From Pseudomonas sp. 8O (GTDB lineage Bacteria > Pseudomonadota > Gammaproteobacteria > Pseudomonadales > Pseudomonadaceae): DNA of 64,000 nt. Where the stretch lies: contig NZ_LR733265.1 of the NCBI RefSeq assembly GCF_902506495.1, positions 64,098-128,097 on the forward strand. The letters are read 5' to 3'. The notes under the pieces are model-generated. The model did no database searches. It was not told the origin of the DNA and saw only the letters and a program-made list of their open reading frames with translations. Of the stretch, positions 1-7,325 are shown piece by piece. Both the position numbers and the translations under genes were made by a program. Each line of letters starts with the position of its first letter. The first letter of the stretch is position 1.

Positions 1-727
1 TCAGTTCGGCGCCGCGGGCGCTGGTGATCTGGCTGAAGTGCGCGCGCACGCCGCTCTGTTCCACCAGCAGCAGGTCTCGGGCCAGGGCCACGGTTTCGGC
101 GGTTTCCGGTATGCCGGCCAGGCCGAGGAAGCTGGCGGTCGGGCCTTCATGGGCCAGGCCGCCTTCGGCCAGATCAAAGTCCTGCGAGTGGAAGATCACC
201 TGCAGGTCGAAGGTGGCCGCATATTCCAGCGCGCGGCGCAGGGTGCGGCTGCTGCGGAAGTTGTCCAGGCCGTTGCCGAAGGCCACGCAACCGGCGTCGC
301 GCAGGGCGACAAGTTCGGCGAGCTGCTCGCCGGCCAGGCCTTTGCTCAGTGCGCCAATGGGGAAGACCTTGGTGTGCCCGGCTTCACGAGCACGGTCGAG
401 GATCAGCTCGGCCACGGCCGAGGTATCCAGTACTGGCTTGGTGAACGGCGGGCAGCACAGGCTGGTGACACCTCCGGCTGCTGCGGCCAGGGTTTCCGTG
501 GCGATGCTGCCTTTGCGGCTATAGCCGGGCTCGCGCAGGGCCACCGACAGGTCGACCAGGCCGGGCGCAGCGATCAGGCCTTGAGCGTCGAGGCTCTTTT
601 CGCTGACGTAGCCAGTGGGCGCCTGACCAGTGGCGACCAGCTTGCCGCCATCTATATAGAGGTCGGTGACCTGATCCAGACCGCTGGCCGGGTCGATCAC
701 CCGGGCACCGAGGATTGCAGTACGCAT
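1..727 (-). CDS. pyrC': Dihydroorotase-like PyrC' (PyrX), partial at window edge
   Basis: The first 242 codons of a dihydroorotase-like protein; the rest lies beyond position 1. In Pseudomonas this protein is known as a non-catalytic partner that holds aspartate transcarbamoylase in its large complex. The sequence supports this: the block PGLVDLSVALREPG (about residues 55-68) is the dihydroorotase metal-site region, but the usual His-x-His is Ser61-Val-Ala63, so two zinc ligands are missing. Its ATG overlaps the pyrB stop codon by one base (TGATG), which points to translational coupling and equal production of the two subunits. The pseudo-enzyme reading is strong for the part visible; the remaining active-site residues cannot be checked. 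Confidence 0.93.
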   Translation of the reverse strand, partial: MRTAILGARVIDPASGLDQVTDLYIDGGKLVATGQAPTGYVSEKSLDAQGLIAAPGLVDLSVALREPGYSRKGSIATETLAAAAGGVTSLCCPPFTKPVLDTSAVAELILDRAREAGHTKVFPIGALSKGLAGEQLAELVALRDAGCVAFGNGLDNFRSSRTLRRALEYAATFDLQVIFHSQDFDLAEGGLAHEGPTASFLGLAGIPETAETVALARDLLLVEQSGVRAHFSQITSARGAEL

Positions 728-1734
728 CAGTTGGCCTCCTCGGCGTTGAGTTGACGTTGGGCGTTCTGCCCGCTCATGGCCATCGAGAGCACGGCCATGC
801 GGATGGCGATGCCGTAGGTGACCTGGTTGAGGATTACCGACTGCGGGCCATCGGCGACCGCCGACTCGATCTCCACGCCACGGTTGATCGGGCCCGGGTG
901 CATCACCAGGGCATCCGGCTTGGCCAGCTTGAGGCGTTGCTCGGTGAGGCCGAACAGGCGGTAGAACTCGCCCTCGCTGGGCAGCAGGCCGCCCTGCATG
1001 CGCTCGCGTTGCAGGCGTAGCATGATCACCACGTCGACGTCCTTGAGGCCTTCGTTGGCGTCGCTGAACACGCGCACGCCGTAGCTTTGTTCCAGGCCGA
1101 TGGGCAGCAGGGTCTTCGGTGCGATCACGCGGATATCCGGGCAGCCCAGGGTTTTCAGCGCCAGCATGTTCGAGCGCGCCACCCGCGAGTGCAGGATGTC
1201 GCCGACGATGGCCACCGACAGATTCTCGAAGTCGCCCTTGTGCCGGCGAATGGTGAGCATGTCGAGCATGCCCTGGGTCGGGTGCGCGTGACGGCCGTCG
1301 CCGCCGTTGATGATCGCCAGGTTCGGACACACGTGCTCGGCGATGAAGTGCGCGGCGCCGGAGTCGGCATGGCGCACGACGAAGATGTCGGCGGCCATGG
1401 CCTCGAGGTTGCGCAGGGTGTCGAACAGCGTCTCGCCCTTGCTGGTGGAGCTGGTCGAGACGTTGAGGCTGATGACGTCGGCCGACAGGCGCTGGGCGGC
1501 CAACTCGAAGGTGGTGCGGGTGCGCGTGGAGTTCTCGAAGAACACGTTGCACACGGTTTTGCCGCGCAGCAGCGGGACTTTCTTCACCGCGCGCGCGCCG
1601 ACTTCGAGGAAGGAGTCGGCGGTGTCGAGGATTTCGGTCAACAGCTCGCGGGGCAGGCCGTCGAGTGAGAGGAAGTGGCGCAGCTGACCTTGGTCGTTCA
1701 GTTGCAGCGGGCGCTTGGCGGCGAGTGGCGTCAT
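727..1734 (-). CDS. pyrB: Aspartate carbamoyltransferase catalytic subunit
   Basis: Joins carbamoyl phosphate to aspartate, the first committed step of pyrimidine synthesis, in the cytoplasm. It has 335 residues, close to other Pseudomonas PyrB proteins. The carbamoyl-phosphate motif STRTRTTF starts at residue 69, HPTQGMLD lies mid-protein, and [10 protein letters not shown] is near the C-terminus. The N-terminal extension before the first domain is typical of the Pseudomonas form that assembles with PyrC' instead of PyrI. It lies 11 bp after pyrR and overlaps pyrC' by one base, giving a tight pyrR-pyrB-pyrC' operon on the minus strand. Confidence 0.97.
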   Translation of the reverse strand: MTPLAAKRPLQLNDQGQLRHFLSLDGLPRELLTEILDTADSFLEVGARAVKKVPLLRGKTVCNVFFENSTRTRTTFELAAQRLSADVISLNVSTSSTSKGETLFDTLRNLEAMAADIFVVRHADSGAAHFIAEHVCPNLAIINGGDGRHAHPTQGMLDMLTIRRHKGDFENLSVAIVGDILHSRVARSNMLALKTLGCPDIRVIAPKTLLPIGLEQSYGVRVFSDANEGLKDVDVVIMLRLQRERMQGGLLPSEGEFYRLFGLTEQRLKLAKPDALVMHPGPINRGVEIESAVADGPQSVILNQVTYGIAIRMAVLSMAMSGQNAQRQLNAEEAN

Positions 1735-1745
1735 CGCGGAGAGTC

Positions 1746-2249
1746 TCAGTTGTCGAGCGTCTGGAGTTCAAGGGTCAGCGGCGTGGGGCCGGACAATTTT
1801 ACCCGCTCGTTGGTCGCCAGCGACAGGGTGGCACCGACCACGTCGGGGCGGATCGGCAGTTCGCGGGCGTTGAGGTCGAGCAGGCTGACCAGGGTCACAC
1901 TGGCCGGGCGGCCGTAATCGAACAGTTCGTTCAGCGCGGCGCGAATGGTGCGCCCGCTCATCAGCACGTCGTCGATCAGCACCAGGTGCTGGCCTTCGAT
2001 CTCGAACGGCAGTTCGGAGGGTTGCACTTGAGGATGCAGGCCGTTCTGCGTGAAATCGTCGCGGTAGAAAGACACGTCGAGGATGCCCAGTGCGTCATCG
2101 CGCCCCAGGGCTTGCAGCAGGGCTTGGGCAACCCAGACGCCGCCGGTACGGATGCCGATGAAGCGCGGCTCGCTGATCTGGCGTTGGTTCAGATGCTGGG
2201 TCAGGGCGCTGGCCATGGCCGGTAGCAGGTCGTTGGGGTTGGGTAGCAT
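1746..2249 (-). CDS. pyrR: PyrR-type regulator / uracil phosphoribosyltransferase
   Basis: A 167-residue type I phosphoribosyltransferase-fold protein. The PRPP-binding loop is clear at about residues 90-101 ([12 protein letters not shown]). In Gram-positive bacteria PyrR binds pyr mRNA and controls attenuation; in Pseudomonas the homologue is linked to control of the downstream pyr genes. It sits directly upstream of pyrB, so it is the first pyrimidine gene of the operon. I see no classical anti-terminator/terminator pair with a U-run in front of it; a 7-bp-stem hairpin at 2268-2286 overlaps the end of ruvX just upstream. Confidence 0.93.
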   Translation of the reverse strand: MLPNPNDLLPAMASALTQHLNQRQISEPRFIGIRTGGVWVAQALLQALGRDDALGILDVSFYRDDFTQNGLHPQVQPSELPFEIEGQHLVLIDDVLMSGRTIRAALNELFDYGRPASVTLVSLLDLNARELPIRPDVVGATLSLATNERVKLSGPTPLTLELQTLDN

Positions 2250-2267
2250 GGCGAAACTCCTTGATGC

Positions 2268-2286
2268 GGGCTGAGTCGCTCAGCCC
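2268..2286 (-). other. Hairpin between ruvX and pyrR
   Basis: GGGCTGA and TCAGCCC form a perfect 7-bp stem around a 5-nt loop, and the right arm includes the ruvX stop codon. No run of U follows on the minus strand, so it is not a standard terminator. It lies about 20 nt before the pyrR start and could influence pyrR expression, but that is inference. Confidence 0.35.
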
Positions 2287-2714
2287 GGACAGTTTTCCTC
2301 TAGCCAGCCCTGAAGGAGCAGAGCTGCGGCAATGGCATCGACCGGGCGCTCGCGATAGCCGCCACTCTGGCCTTCGCGCAGGCGTTGGCCTTTGGCCTCG
2401 AAGGTGGTCAGGCGTTCGTCGTGGGTGTAGGCCGGCAGGTTGAAGCGGCCGTTGAGGCGGCGGGCGAATTTCTCGGCGCGGGCGCTCATTTCGCTGGGCG
2501 TGCCGTCCATGTTCAGCGGCAGGCCGACCACCACGGCGTCCGGCTGCCACTCCTTGATCAGCGCTTCGACGCGGTTCCAGTCCGGTACGCCGTTCTGCGC
2601 CTTTAGCACGCACAGCTCACGGGCCTGGCCGGTGATCACCTGGCCGACGGCGACGCCGATCTGCTTGGTGCCATAGTCGAAACCCAGTAGCAGGCGCAGT
2701 GGCTTGTCGCTCAT
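2280..2714 (-). CDS. ruvX: Holliday junction resolvase-like RuvX/YqgF
   Basis: A 144-residue RNase H-fold nuclease. The N-terminal strand FDYGTKQIGVAVG carries the conserved DxG of the family. YqgF/RuvX is known to take part in 16S rRNA 5'-end maturation and has been proposed to be a Holliday junction resolvase. Its ATG overlaps the yqgE stop by one base (TGATG), the conserved yqgE-ruvX pair of gammaproteobacteria. Assignment is firm; which physiological role dominates is not shown by the sequence. Confidence 0.95.
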   Translation of the reverse strand: MSDKPLRLLLGFDYGTKQIGVAVGQVITGQARELCVLKAQNGVPDWNRVEALIKEWQPDAVVVGLPLNMDGTPSEMSARAEKFARRLNGRFNLPAYTHDERLTTFEAKGQRLREGQSGGYRERPVDAIAAALLLQGWLEENCPG

Positions 2715-3283
2715 CAGGCGTGCCCGACCTGCGAGGTCAGCAGACTGAGGTTGACACCGAGGCGTGCGGCTGCGGCGTTTAGCCGCTGGTCGAACGGCAG
2801 GTCGAACAGAATGCTGCTGTCGGCGGGGCAGGTCAGCCAGGCGTTGTCGGTCAGTTCGGCCTCCAGTTGCCCGGCATCCCAGCCGGCGTAGCCGAGGGTG
2901 ATCAGGTAGCGATCCGGGCCGCTGCCGTCGGCAATGGCGAACAATACGTCCTGCGAGGTGGAAAGGCCCAGCTCGCCCAGCTCCAGGGTTGCCTGGAACT
3001 GCGGGCCAGCGGGGTGCAGGACGAAGCCGCGATCAGTCTGTACCGGGCCGCCGGCGAAGATCGGCAGGCTGTGGCACAGCGCCGCAGGTTCTTCGTCGGG
3101 GCGCAGTTGTTCGAGCACATCCGCCAGATTCAGGCCGTTAGGTTTGTTGATCACCAGGCCCATTGCGCCCTGCTCGTTGTGTTCGACCAGGTAGGTGACG
3201 GTCTGTGCAAAGTGCGGATCGGCCATGTGCGGCATGGCAATCAGGAAGTGGTGCTTGAGCGAGGTGGGGGCTGAAATCTTCAT
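2714..3283 (-). CDS. yqgE: YqgE/AlgH family protein
   Basis: A 189-residue member of the UPF0301 family. Visible hallmarks are HHFLIAMPHMADPHF near the N-terminus, GLVINKPNGL around residues 42-51, and a Gly/Trp-rich stretch with GYAGWDAGQLEAEL in the C-terminal half. The homologue in P. aeruginosa was named AlgH after a link to alginate regulation; its biochemical function is not known. It is translationally coupled to ruvX. The first gene of the visible minus-strand run, it is separated from tonB by a repeat-filled gap of 188 bp. Confidence 0.94.
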   Translation of the reverse strand: MKISAPTSLKHHFLIAMPHMADPHFAQTVTYLVEHNEQGAMGLVINKPNGLNLADVLEQLRPDEEPAALCHSLPIFAGGPVQTDRGFVLHPAGPQFQATLELGELGLSTSQDVLFAIADGSGPDRYLITLGYAGWDAGQLEAELTDNAWLTCPADSSILFDLPFDQRLNAAAARLGVNLSLLTSQVGHA

Positions 3284-3362
3284 GGCGTCTAGTTTGGAGC
3301 CACAAGCCTCAGGCTACAAGCCGCAAGACGTGGGAGGATGGCTGCTGGTTATGCGTCATCCT

Positions 3363-3450
3363 GTAGGGTGCGCCGTGCGTACCGACCAGCACGTAGCCCG
3401 GATGAAATCCGGGAGCGGTGGTGAAACTCCCGGATTTCATCCGGGCTACG
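3363..3450. repeat. REP-like palindromic repeat with perfect 24-bp arms
   Basis: Arms at 3392-3415 and 3427-3450 are perfect reverse complements (24 bp) around an 11-nt loop. Each arm also contains a smaller palindrome, CCCGGAT-GAA-ATCCGGG. Just before it, 3363-3383 carries a copy of the TAGGGTGCGCCGTGCG repeat that recurs at about 21.6, 24.5 and 59.6 kb. It lies between tonB (ends at 3472) and yqgE (starts at 3283). It resembles the REP/BIME elements of Pseudomonas; it could form a long RNA hairpin at the 3' end of tonB mRNA. Confidence 0.85.
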
Positions 3451-3471
3451 GTAAAAAGCGATGTTGCCGGG

Positions 3472-4368
3472 CTAGTTGCTCGACAGCCGGTCACCGCGCT
3501 CGAAGCGCCAGGTGCGGATGATTTCAAGGCGGTCGATGTCGGCCAGGTCGCCGGTGAAGGGCGCATAGGGCGCGGCCAGGCGCACGATGCGTTGTGCGGC
3601 CTGGTCCAGCACGGCATGGCCGGAAGATTCCAGCACCTGTACCTCGTACAGCGAGCCATCACGGTTGATTGATACCAGGAGGCGCAGGCTGCCGTATATA
3701 CGTTGACGACGGGCATCGTCGGGGTAATTGAGGTTGCCGATGCGTTCGACCTTCTTGCGCCATTCGTCCTTGTACCAGGCACCCTTGTCGCGCATGGTCG
3801 AGGCGGCATTGAGGCGGTGGATCTTCGGGCGCTTGGCGTACTGCTGAACTTCCTGGGCCAATTCGGCTTCCAGGCTGGCGATCTCGGCAGACAGCTGAGC
3901 GGAGTCGAACACGGGGGCAGGCCGGGTTTGCGGAACCGGTTTGGTCTCTTCGCGTTTGACCGGGGTTTTCTGCTGCTGCGGCGCGCGTGTGGCAACCGCG
4001 GCCTTGGGCGCTTCCTGCCTGGTGGCGGGCTGCTGCGGGGTGGCGGGTGGTGTGACCTTGCGCACCTCGCTGTCCTGGAAGGGCGCCTGCTCGGTGGTCT
4101 TGGGTGCTGCGGCGTGTTCCAGCGTGCCGCTGCCCTGCTGGTTGTCCTGCGCCAGGAAATCCGCTTCCTTGGGCTTCTCTTCACTCTTGAATGTGGACAG
4201 GGTGATTTCCAGCGTCTTGCTGATTTCCGGCGGCGACTCAAGGGTGAAACCGACGCCGAGGATCAGTGCCGCGTGCAGTGCTGCCGCGAGAAACAGGGTG
4301 AATCCCAGGCGGTCCGCCGGTCGGGCGTTGGCGGAGGAAGTGGTCGGTGGGGAGGCTGCTGCGTTCAT
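3472..4368 (-). CDS. tonB: TonB-family energy transducer (TonB3-like)
   Basis: A 298-residue inner-membrane protein. One membrane segment lies at about residues 22-43 (LGFTLFLAAALHAALILGVG), followed by a long Pro/Thr/Lys/Gln-rich periplasmic linker (about 60-140) and a C-terminal TonB fold with YPDDARRQRIYGSLRLLVSI. TonB couples proton motive force to outer-membrane transport. By position, between yqgE and gshB-pilG, it corresponds to P. aeruginosa tonB3, which is known to be needed for twitching motility; the pil cluster starts 1.3 kb away, divergently. The function in twitching is inferred from synteny. Confidence 0.88.
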   Translation of the reverse strand: MNAAASPPTTSSANARPADRLGFTLFLAAALHAALILGVGFTLESPPEISKTLEITLSTFKSEEKPKEADFLAQDNQQGSGTLEHAAAPKTTEQAPFQDSEVRKVTPPATPQQPATRQEAPKAAVATRAPQQQKTPVKREETKPVPQTRPAPVFDSAQLSAEIASLEAELAQEVQQYAKRPKIHRLNAASTMRDKGAWYKDEWRKKVERIGNLNYPDDARRQRIYGSLRLLVSINRDGSLYEVQVLESSGHAVLDQAAQRIVRLAAPYAPFTGDLADIDRLEIIRTWRFERGDRLSSN

Positions 4369-4456
4369 CGCGTTTCGGGTCTGCTTTCGAATGTCGCGCA
4401 GTCTGCCGGGTAGCAGTAGGCGCCTGCAAGTTGCGGGCGCCAGGCTGCCACCTGCG

Positions 4457-5413
4457 TCAAGCTTTTAACCCGCGTTTGCGTGCAATGCAGTCCATCAGCT
4501 GTTCGCCGATACGAGTGTCGAACGCGGCATCTATCTCGCGGATGCAGGTCGGGCTGGTGACATTGATTTCTGTCAGATGATCACCAATCACGTCGAGTCC
4601 GACGAAGATCAGTCCTTTTTCGCGCAGGGTAGGCCCGACTGCTGCGGCAATTTCGCGATCACGTTCGGTCAGTGGTCGCGCCTCGCCACGGCCGCCTGCG
4701 GCCAGGTTGCCGCGGGTCTCTCCGGCCGCCGGAATACGCGCCAGGCAATAGGGCACCGGTTCCCCGTCTATCATCAGGATGCGTTTGTCGCCGTCCTTGA
4801 TCGCCGGCAGGTAGGCCTGCGCCATGATCTGCTGGTGGCCATGCAAGGTGAGGGTTTCCAGAATCACCGAGAGATTGGGGTCACCCTCGCGGTGGCGAAA
4901 TATCTGCGATCCGCCCATGCCATCAAGGGGTTTGAGAATGATGTCACGGTGCTCATGGGCAAACTGGCGCACAATGTCGGGACGCCGGCTTACCAGAGTC
5001 GCTGGTGTGTATTGGGGAAACTGGGTGGCGAAAAACTTTTCATTGCAGTCGCGCAGACTCTGCGGCCGATTGACCACCAGTACGCCGTCTCGCTCCGCTT
5101 GCTCGAGCAGGTAGGTGGAGTAGACGAATTCGTTATCGAAGGGCGGGTCCTTGCGCATCAGGATGACGTCCAGCTCGGCGAGCGGCGTGTCCTGTTCCGT
5201 ACCAAGGGTGAACCAGCGCTGTGGATCGTTGAACACTTCCAGAGAACGCAGGCGGGCACGGGCCTGGCCGCGAACCTGATAGAGATCCTGCTGCTCCATG
5301 TAGAACAGCGACCAGCCGCGTGCTTGAGCGGCCAGCAACATGGCCAGCGAGCTGTCCTTCTTGAAGGAGATGCCGGCAATAGGATCCATGACGATCCCGA
5401 GACGAAGGCTCAT
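4457..5413 (-). CDS. gshB: Glutathione synthetase
   Basis: Ligates gamma-glutamylcysteine and glycine using ATP, in the cytoplasm. It has 318 residues, normal for bacterial GshB. The ATP-grasp region shows DIILKPLDGMGGSQIFR in the middle and INVTSPTCIREID near the end, with RKDPPFDNEFVYSTYLLEQA in the N-terminal half. It is divergent from pilG, with 241 bp between the two starts. Confidence 0.97.
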   Translation of the reverse strand: MSLRLGIVMDPIAGISFKKDSSLAMLLAAQARGWSLFYMEQQDLYQVRGQARARLRSLEVFNDPQRWFTLGTEQDTPLAELDVILMRKDPPFDNEFVYSTYLLEQAERDGVLVVNRPQSLRDCNEKFFATQFPQYTPATLVSRRPDIVRQFAHEHRDIILKPLDGMGGSQIFRHREGDPNLSVILETLTLHGHQQIMAQAYLPAIKDGDKRILMIDGEPVPYCLARIPAAGETRGNLAAGGRGEARPLTERDREIAAAVGPTLREKGLIFVGLDVIGDHLTEINVTSPTCIREIDAAFDTRIGEQLMDCIARKRGLKA

Positions 5414-5654
5414 GGGGGGTAAACTCCGTGAGATAAGGGCGAAGGCCGGGTTGGCCGCGCCGAACGATGGCTATCAGGGTGGCGCCGGCCGGGCCGCGTG
5501 GTCAAGGGCGGAGCTGCCCCGGCAGGCTTATAGATTGCATCTGGAGAGTGTGCTAAAAAGGCCCGACGATTGGGTCAAGCCCCATCGAAGACTGGGCCTC
5601 AGGCATACTGATAACACGAATATAACGACTCACCGAGGCGATGGTAGGGCGAAC

Positions 5655-6062
5655 ATGGAACAGCATACCGAGGGTTTGAAAGTGATGGTGATCGACGATT
5701 CGAAAACGATTCGTCGCACCGCTGAAACTCTGCTGAAAAAAGTGGGTTGTGATGTCATCACTGCGGTCGATGGCTTCGATGCCCTGGCCAAGATTGCCGA
5801 CACGCATCCCAGCATTATCTTTGTCGACATCATGATGCCGCGTCTCGATGGGTATCAGACCTGTGCCCTGATCAAGAACAACAGTGCTTTCAAGTCCACG
5901 CCAGTGATCATGCTGTCCTCCAAGGACGGTCTGTTCGACAAGGCCAAGGGGCGTATCGTCGGTTCCGATCAGTACCTGACCAAGCCTTTCAGCAAGGAAG
6001 AGCTGCTCGGTGCCATCAAGGCTCACGTGCCCGACTTCACCCCAGTGGAACAAGCCTCCTGA
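5655..6062 (+). CDS. pilG: Twitching motility response regulator PilG
   Basis: A 135-residue single-domain CheY-like receiver. It shows VMVIDDSKTIRR at the N-terminus, the phospho-acceptor Asp in IIFVDIMMPRLDG, the Thr/Ser switch region PVIMLSSKD and the Lys in YLTKPFS. PilG takes phosphate from ChpA and promotes pilus extension and, in P. aeruginosa, cAMP production. The ATG at 5655 was chosen because it starts the receiver fold directly; the frame is open upstream. First gene of the pilGHIJK-chpABC operon. Its promoter must lie in 5414-5654; I see no convincing -35/-10 pair there. Confidence 0.96.
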   Translation: MEQHTEGLKVMVIDDSKTIRRTAETLLKKVGCDVITAVDGFDALAKIADTHPSIIFVDIMMPRLDGYQTCALIKNNSAFKSTPVIMLSSKDGLFDKAKGRIVGSDQYLTKPFSKEELLGAIKAHVPDFTPVEQAS

Positions 6063-6108
6063 CGTTCCGGCCTGAGCGCCGCACGCCACTTCTGTATTGG
6101 GAAACACC

Positions 6109-6474
6109 ATGGCTCGAATTCTGATTGTTGATGACTCCCCGACCGAGATGTACAAGCTGACCGCCATGCTGGAAAAACATGGGCATCAGGTACTGAAGGC
6201 GGAAAACGGCGCCGATGGCGTGGCTCTGGCTCGCCAGGAAAAACCCGACGCGGTGCTGATGGATATCGTCATGCCAGGCCTCAATGGCTTTCAGGCGACC
6301 CGTCAGCTGACCAAAGACGCCGAGACCAGCCATATCCCGGTGATCATCGTCACCACCAAGGATCAGGAAACCGACAAGGTCTGGGGCAAGCGCCAGGGCG
6401 CCAAGGATTACCTGACCAAGCCGATCGACGAAGAAACCTTGCTGAAGACTCTCAATGCGGTACTGGCCGGCTGA
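6109..6474 (+). CDS. pilH: Twitching motility response regulator PilH
   Basis: A 121-residue single-domain receiver: ARILIVDDSPTEMYKL at the start, Asp in AVLMDIVMPGLNG, switch Thr in PVIIVTTKDQ, and Lys in YLTKPID. In P. aeruginosa PilH balances PilG and acts as a phosphate sink or retraction-side regulator. Start is the ATG at 6109, giving the family length; an in-frame ATG four codons upstream is less likely. Lies 46 bp after pilG. Confidence 0.96.
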   Translation: MARILIVDDSPTEMYKLTAMLEKHGHQVLKAENGADGVALARQEKPDAVLMDIVMPGLNGFQATRQLTKDAETSHIPVIIVTTKDQETDKVWGKRQGAKDYLTKPIDEETLLKTLNAVLAG

Positions 6475-6519
6475 TGCCGTGCTGTCCGCTTACTAGATAA
6501 AAAGAAGGCCAAGGCTGGC

Positions 6520-7053
6520 ATGTCCGTGCAGACTCCTTTCCAGATTCTCCTTGAGATTGATCAGCGTTGCCGGGTCTTGGCGGCTGGCCTGCCGTCGCAG
6601 CAGGCGGCGGTACAGAGTTGGAGCGGTATCGGCTTTCGCATGGGCGAGCGATTCTTCGTAGCGCCGATGGGGGAAGTGGGAGAGGTGCTGCACGAGCCGC
6701 GCTACACCCTGCTGCCGGGTGTGAAGGGTTGGGTCAAAGGGGTGGCCAACGTGCGTGGCCGCCTGCTGCCGATCATGGACCTGTGCGGGTTCTTCGGTAA
6801 TGAACTGTCGCCGCTGCGCAAGCTGCGGCGAGTGCTGGTGGTCGACCACCAGGAAATCTTCGCTGGCCTTACGGTCGACGAGGTTTTCGGTATGCAACAT
6901 TTTCCGGTGGATGCATTTTCAGAACAACTGCCGCCTCTCGAGGCGAGCATTGCGCCGTTTATCCACGGAGTCTTTCAACGAGAACAACCCTGGTTGGTGT
7001 TCAGCCCTCATGCGCTGGCAATCGATCAGGTCTTTCTCGATGTCGCTTATTAG
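6520..7053 (+). CDS. pilI: CheW-like adaptor PilI
   Basis: A 177-residue CheW-domain protein that links the receptor PilJ to the kinase ChpA. The CheW fold begins around residue 35 (GIGFRMGERFFVAPMGEV) and includes KGVANVRGRLLPIMDL, the most conserved CheW stretch. The N-terminal 30 residues precede the fold, as in P. aeruginosa PilI. The stop codon at 7051-7053 directly abuts a MITE-like repeat that separates it from pilJ. Confidence 0.94.
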   Translation: MSVQTPFQILLEIDQRCRVLAAGLPSQQAAVQSWSGIGFRMGERFFVAPMGEVGEVLHEPRYTLLPGVKGWVKGVANVRGRLLPIMDLCGFFGNELSPLRKLRRVLVVDHQEIFAGLTVDEVFGMQHFPVDAFSEQLPPLEASIAPFIHGVFQREQPWLVFSPHALAIDQVFLDVAY

Positions 7054-7241
7054 CAGGCCGTTGAAAAAAGTGTAGGCAACGACTGCATGGATGCAGAAGG
7101 TAGGGTGAAGCAGGAAGCCCGAGTCGATGCAGGCAAGACAAGGCGAAAGCGGTCGAAAAGCGTAATTTACGACTGTAAATGAGCATTTCGAGGACGCTTT
7201 CAACGCAGTGTTGCCAACGCAGGTAGTTTTTAAAGAGCCTG
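7054..7241. mobile_element. MITE-like 188-bp element with imperfect terminal inverted repeats
   Basis: The stretch begins CAGGCCGTTGAAAAA immediately after the pilI stop and ends in the imperfect complement (reverse complement of the right end reads CAGGCTCTTTAAAAAC). A second pair of inverted arms lies inside (TAGGCAACGACTGCAT on the left against TTGGCAACACTGCG from the right), and the centre holds ATTTAC-GACT-GTAAAT at 7165-7180. It contains no gene. It resembles a non-autonomous repeat I recall from several Pseudomonas chromosomes, but I cannot name its family. It inserts 271 bp of non-coding DNA between pilI and pilJ, genes usually packed closely. Confidence 0.75.
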
Positions 7242-7325
7242 TGGATTTTCGGTTGGGTCGGTTCTTCCGACCCTTTGGCGTTACATGGGAACCGTAGTGC
7301 GGTCGGTCCAGGCGGGGGCCAGAAA

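Noticed and set aside
3309..4241. Alternative 310-codon frame overlapping tonB
   Set aside because: Out of frame with the TonB motifs; Arg/Pro/Ser-rich shadow protein.
5553..6167. Minus-strand frame of 204 codons across pilG
   Set aside because: Antisense to a clear receiver domain, no family motifs.
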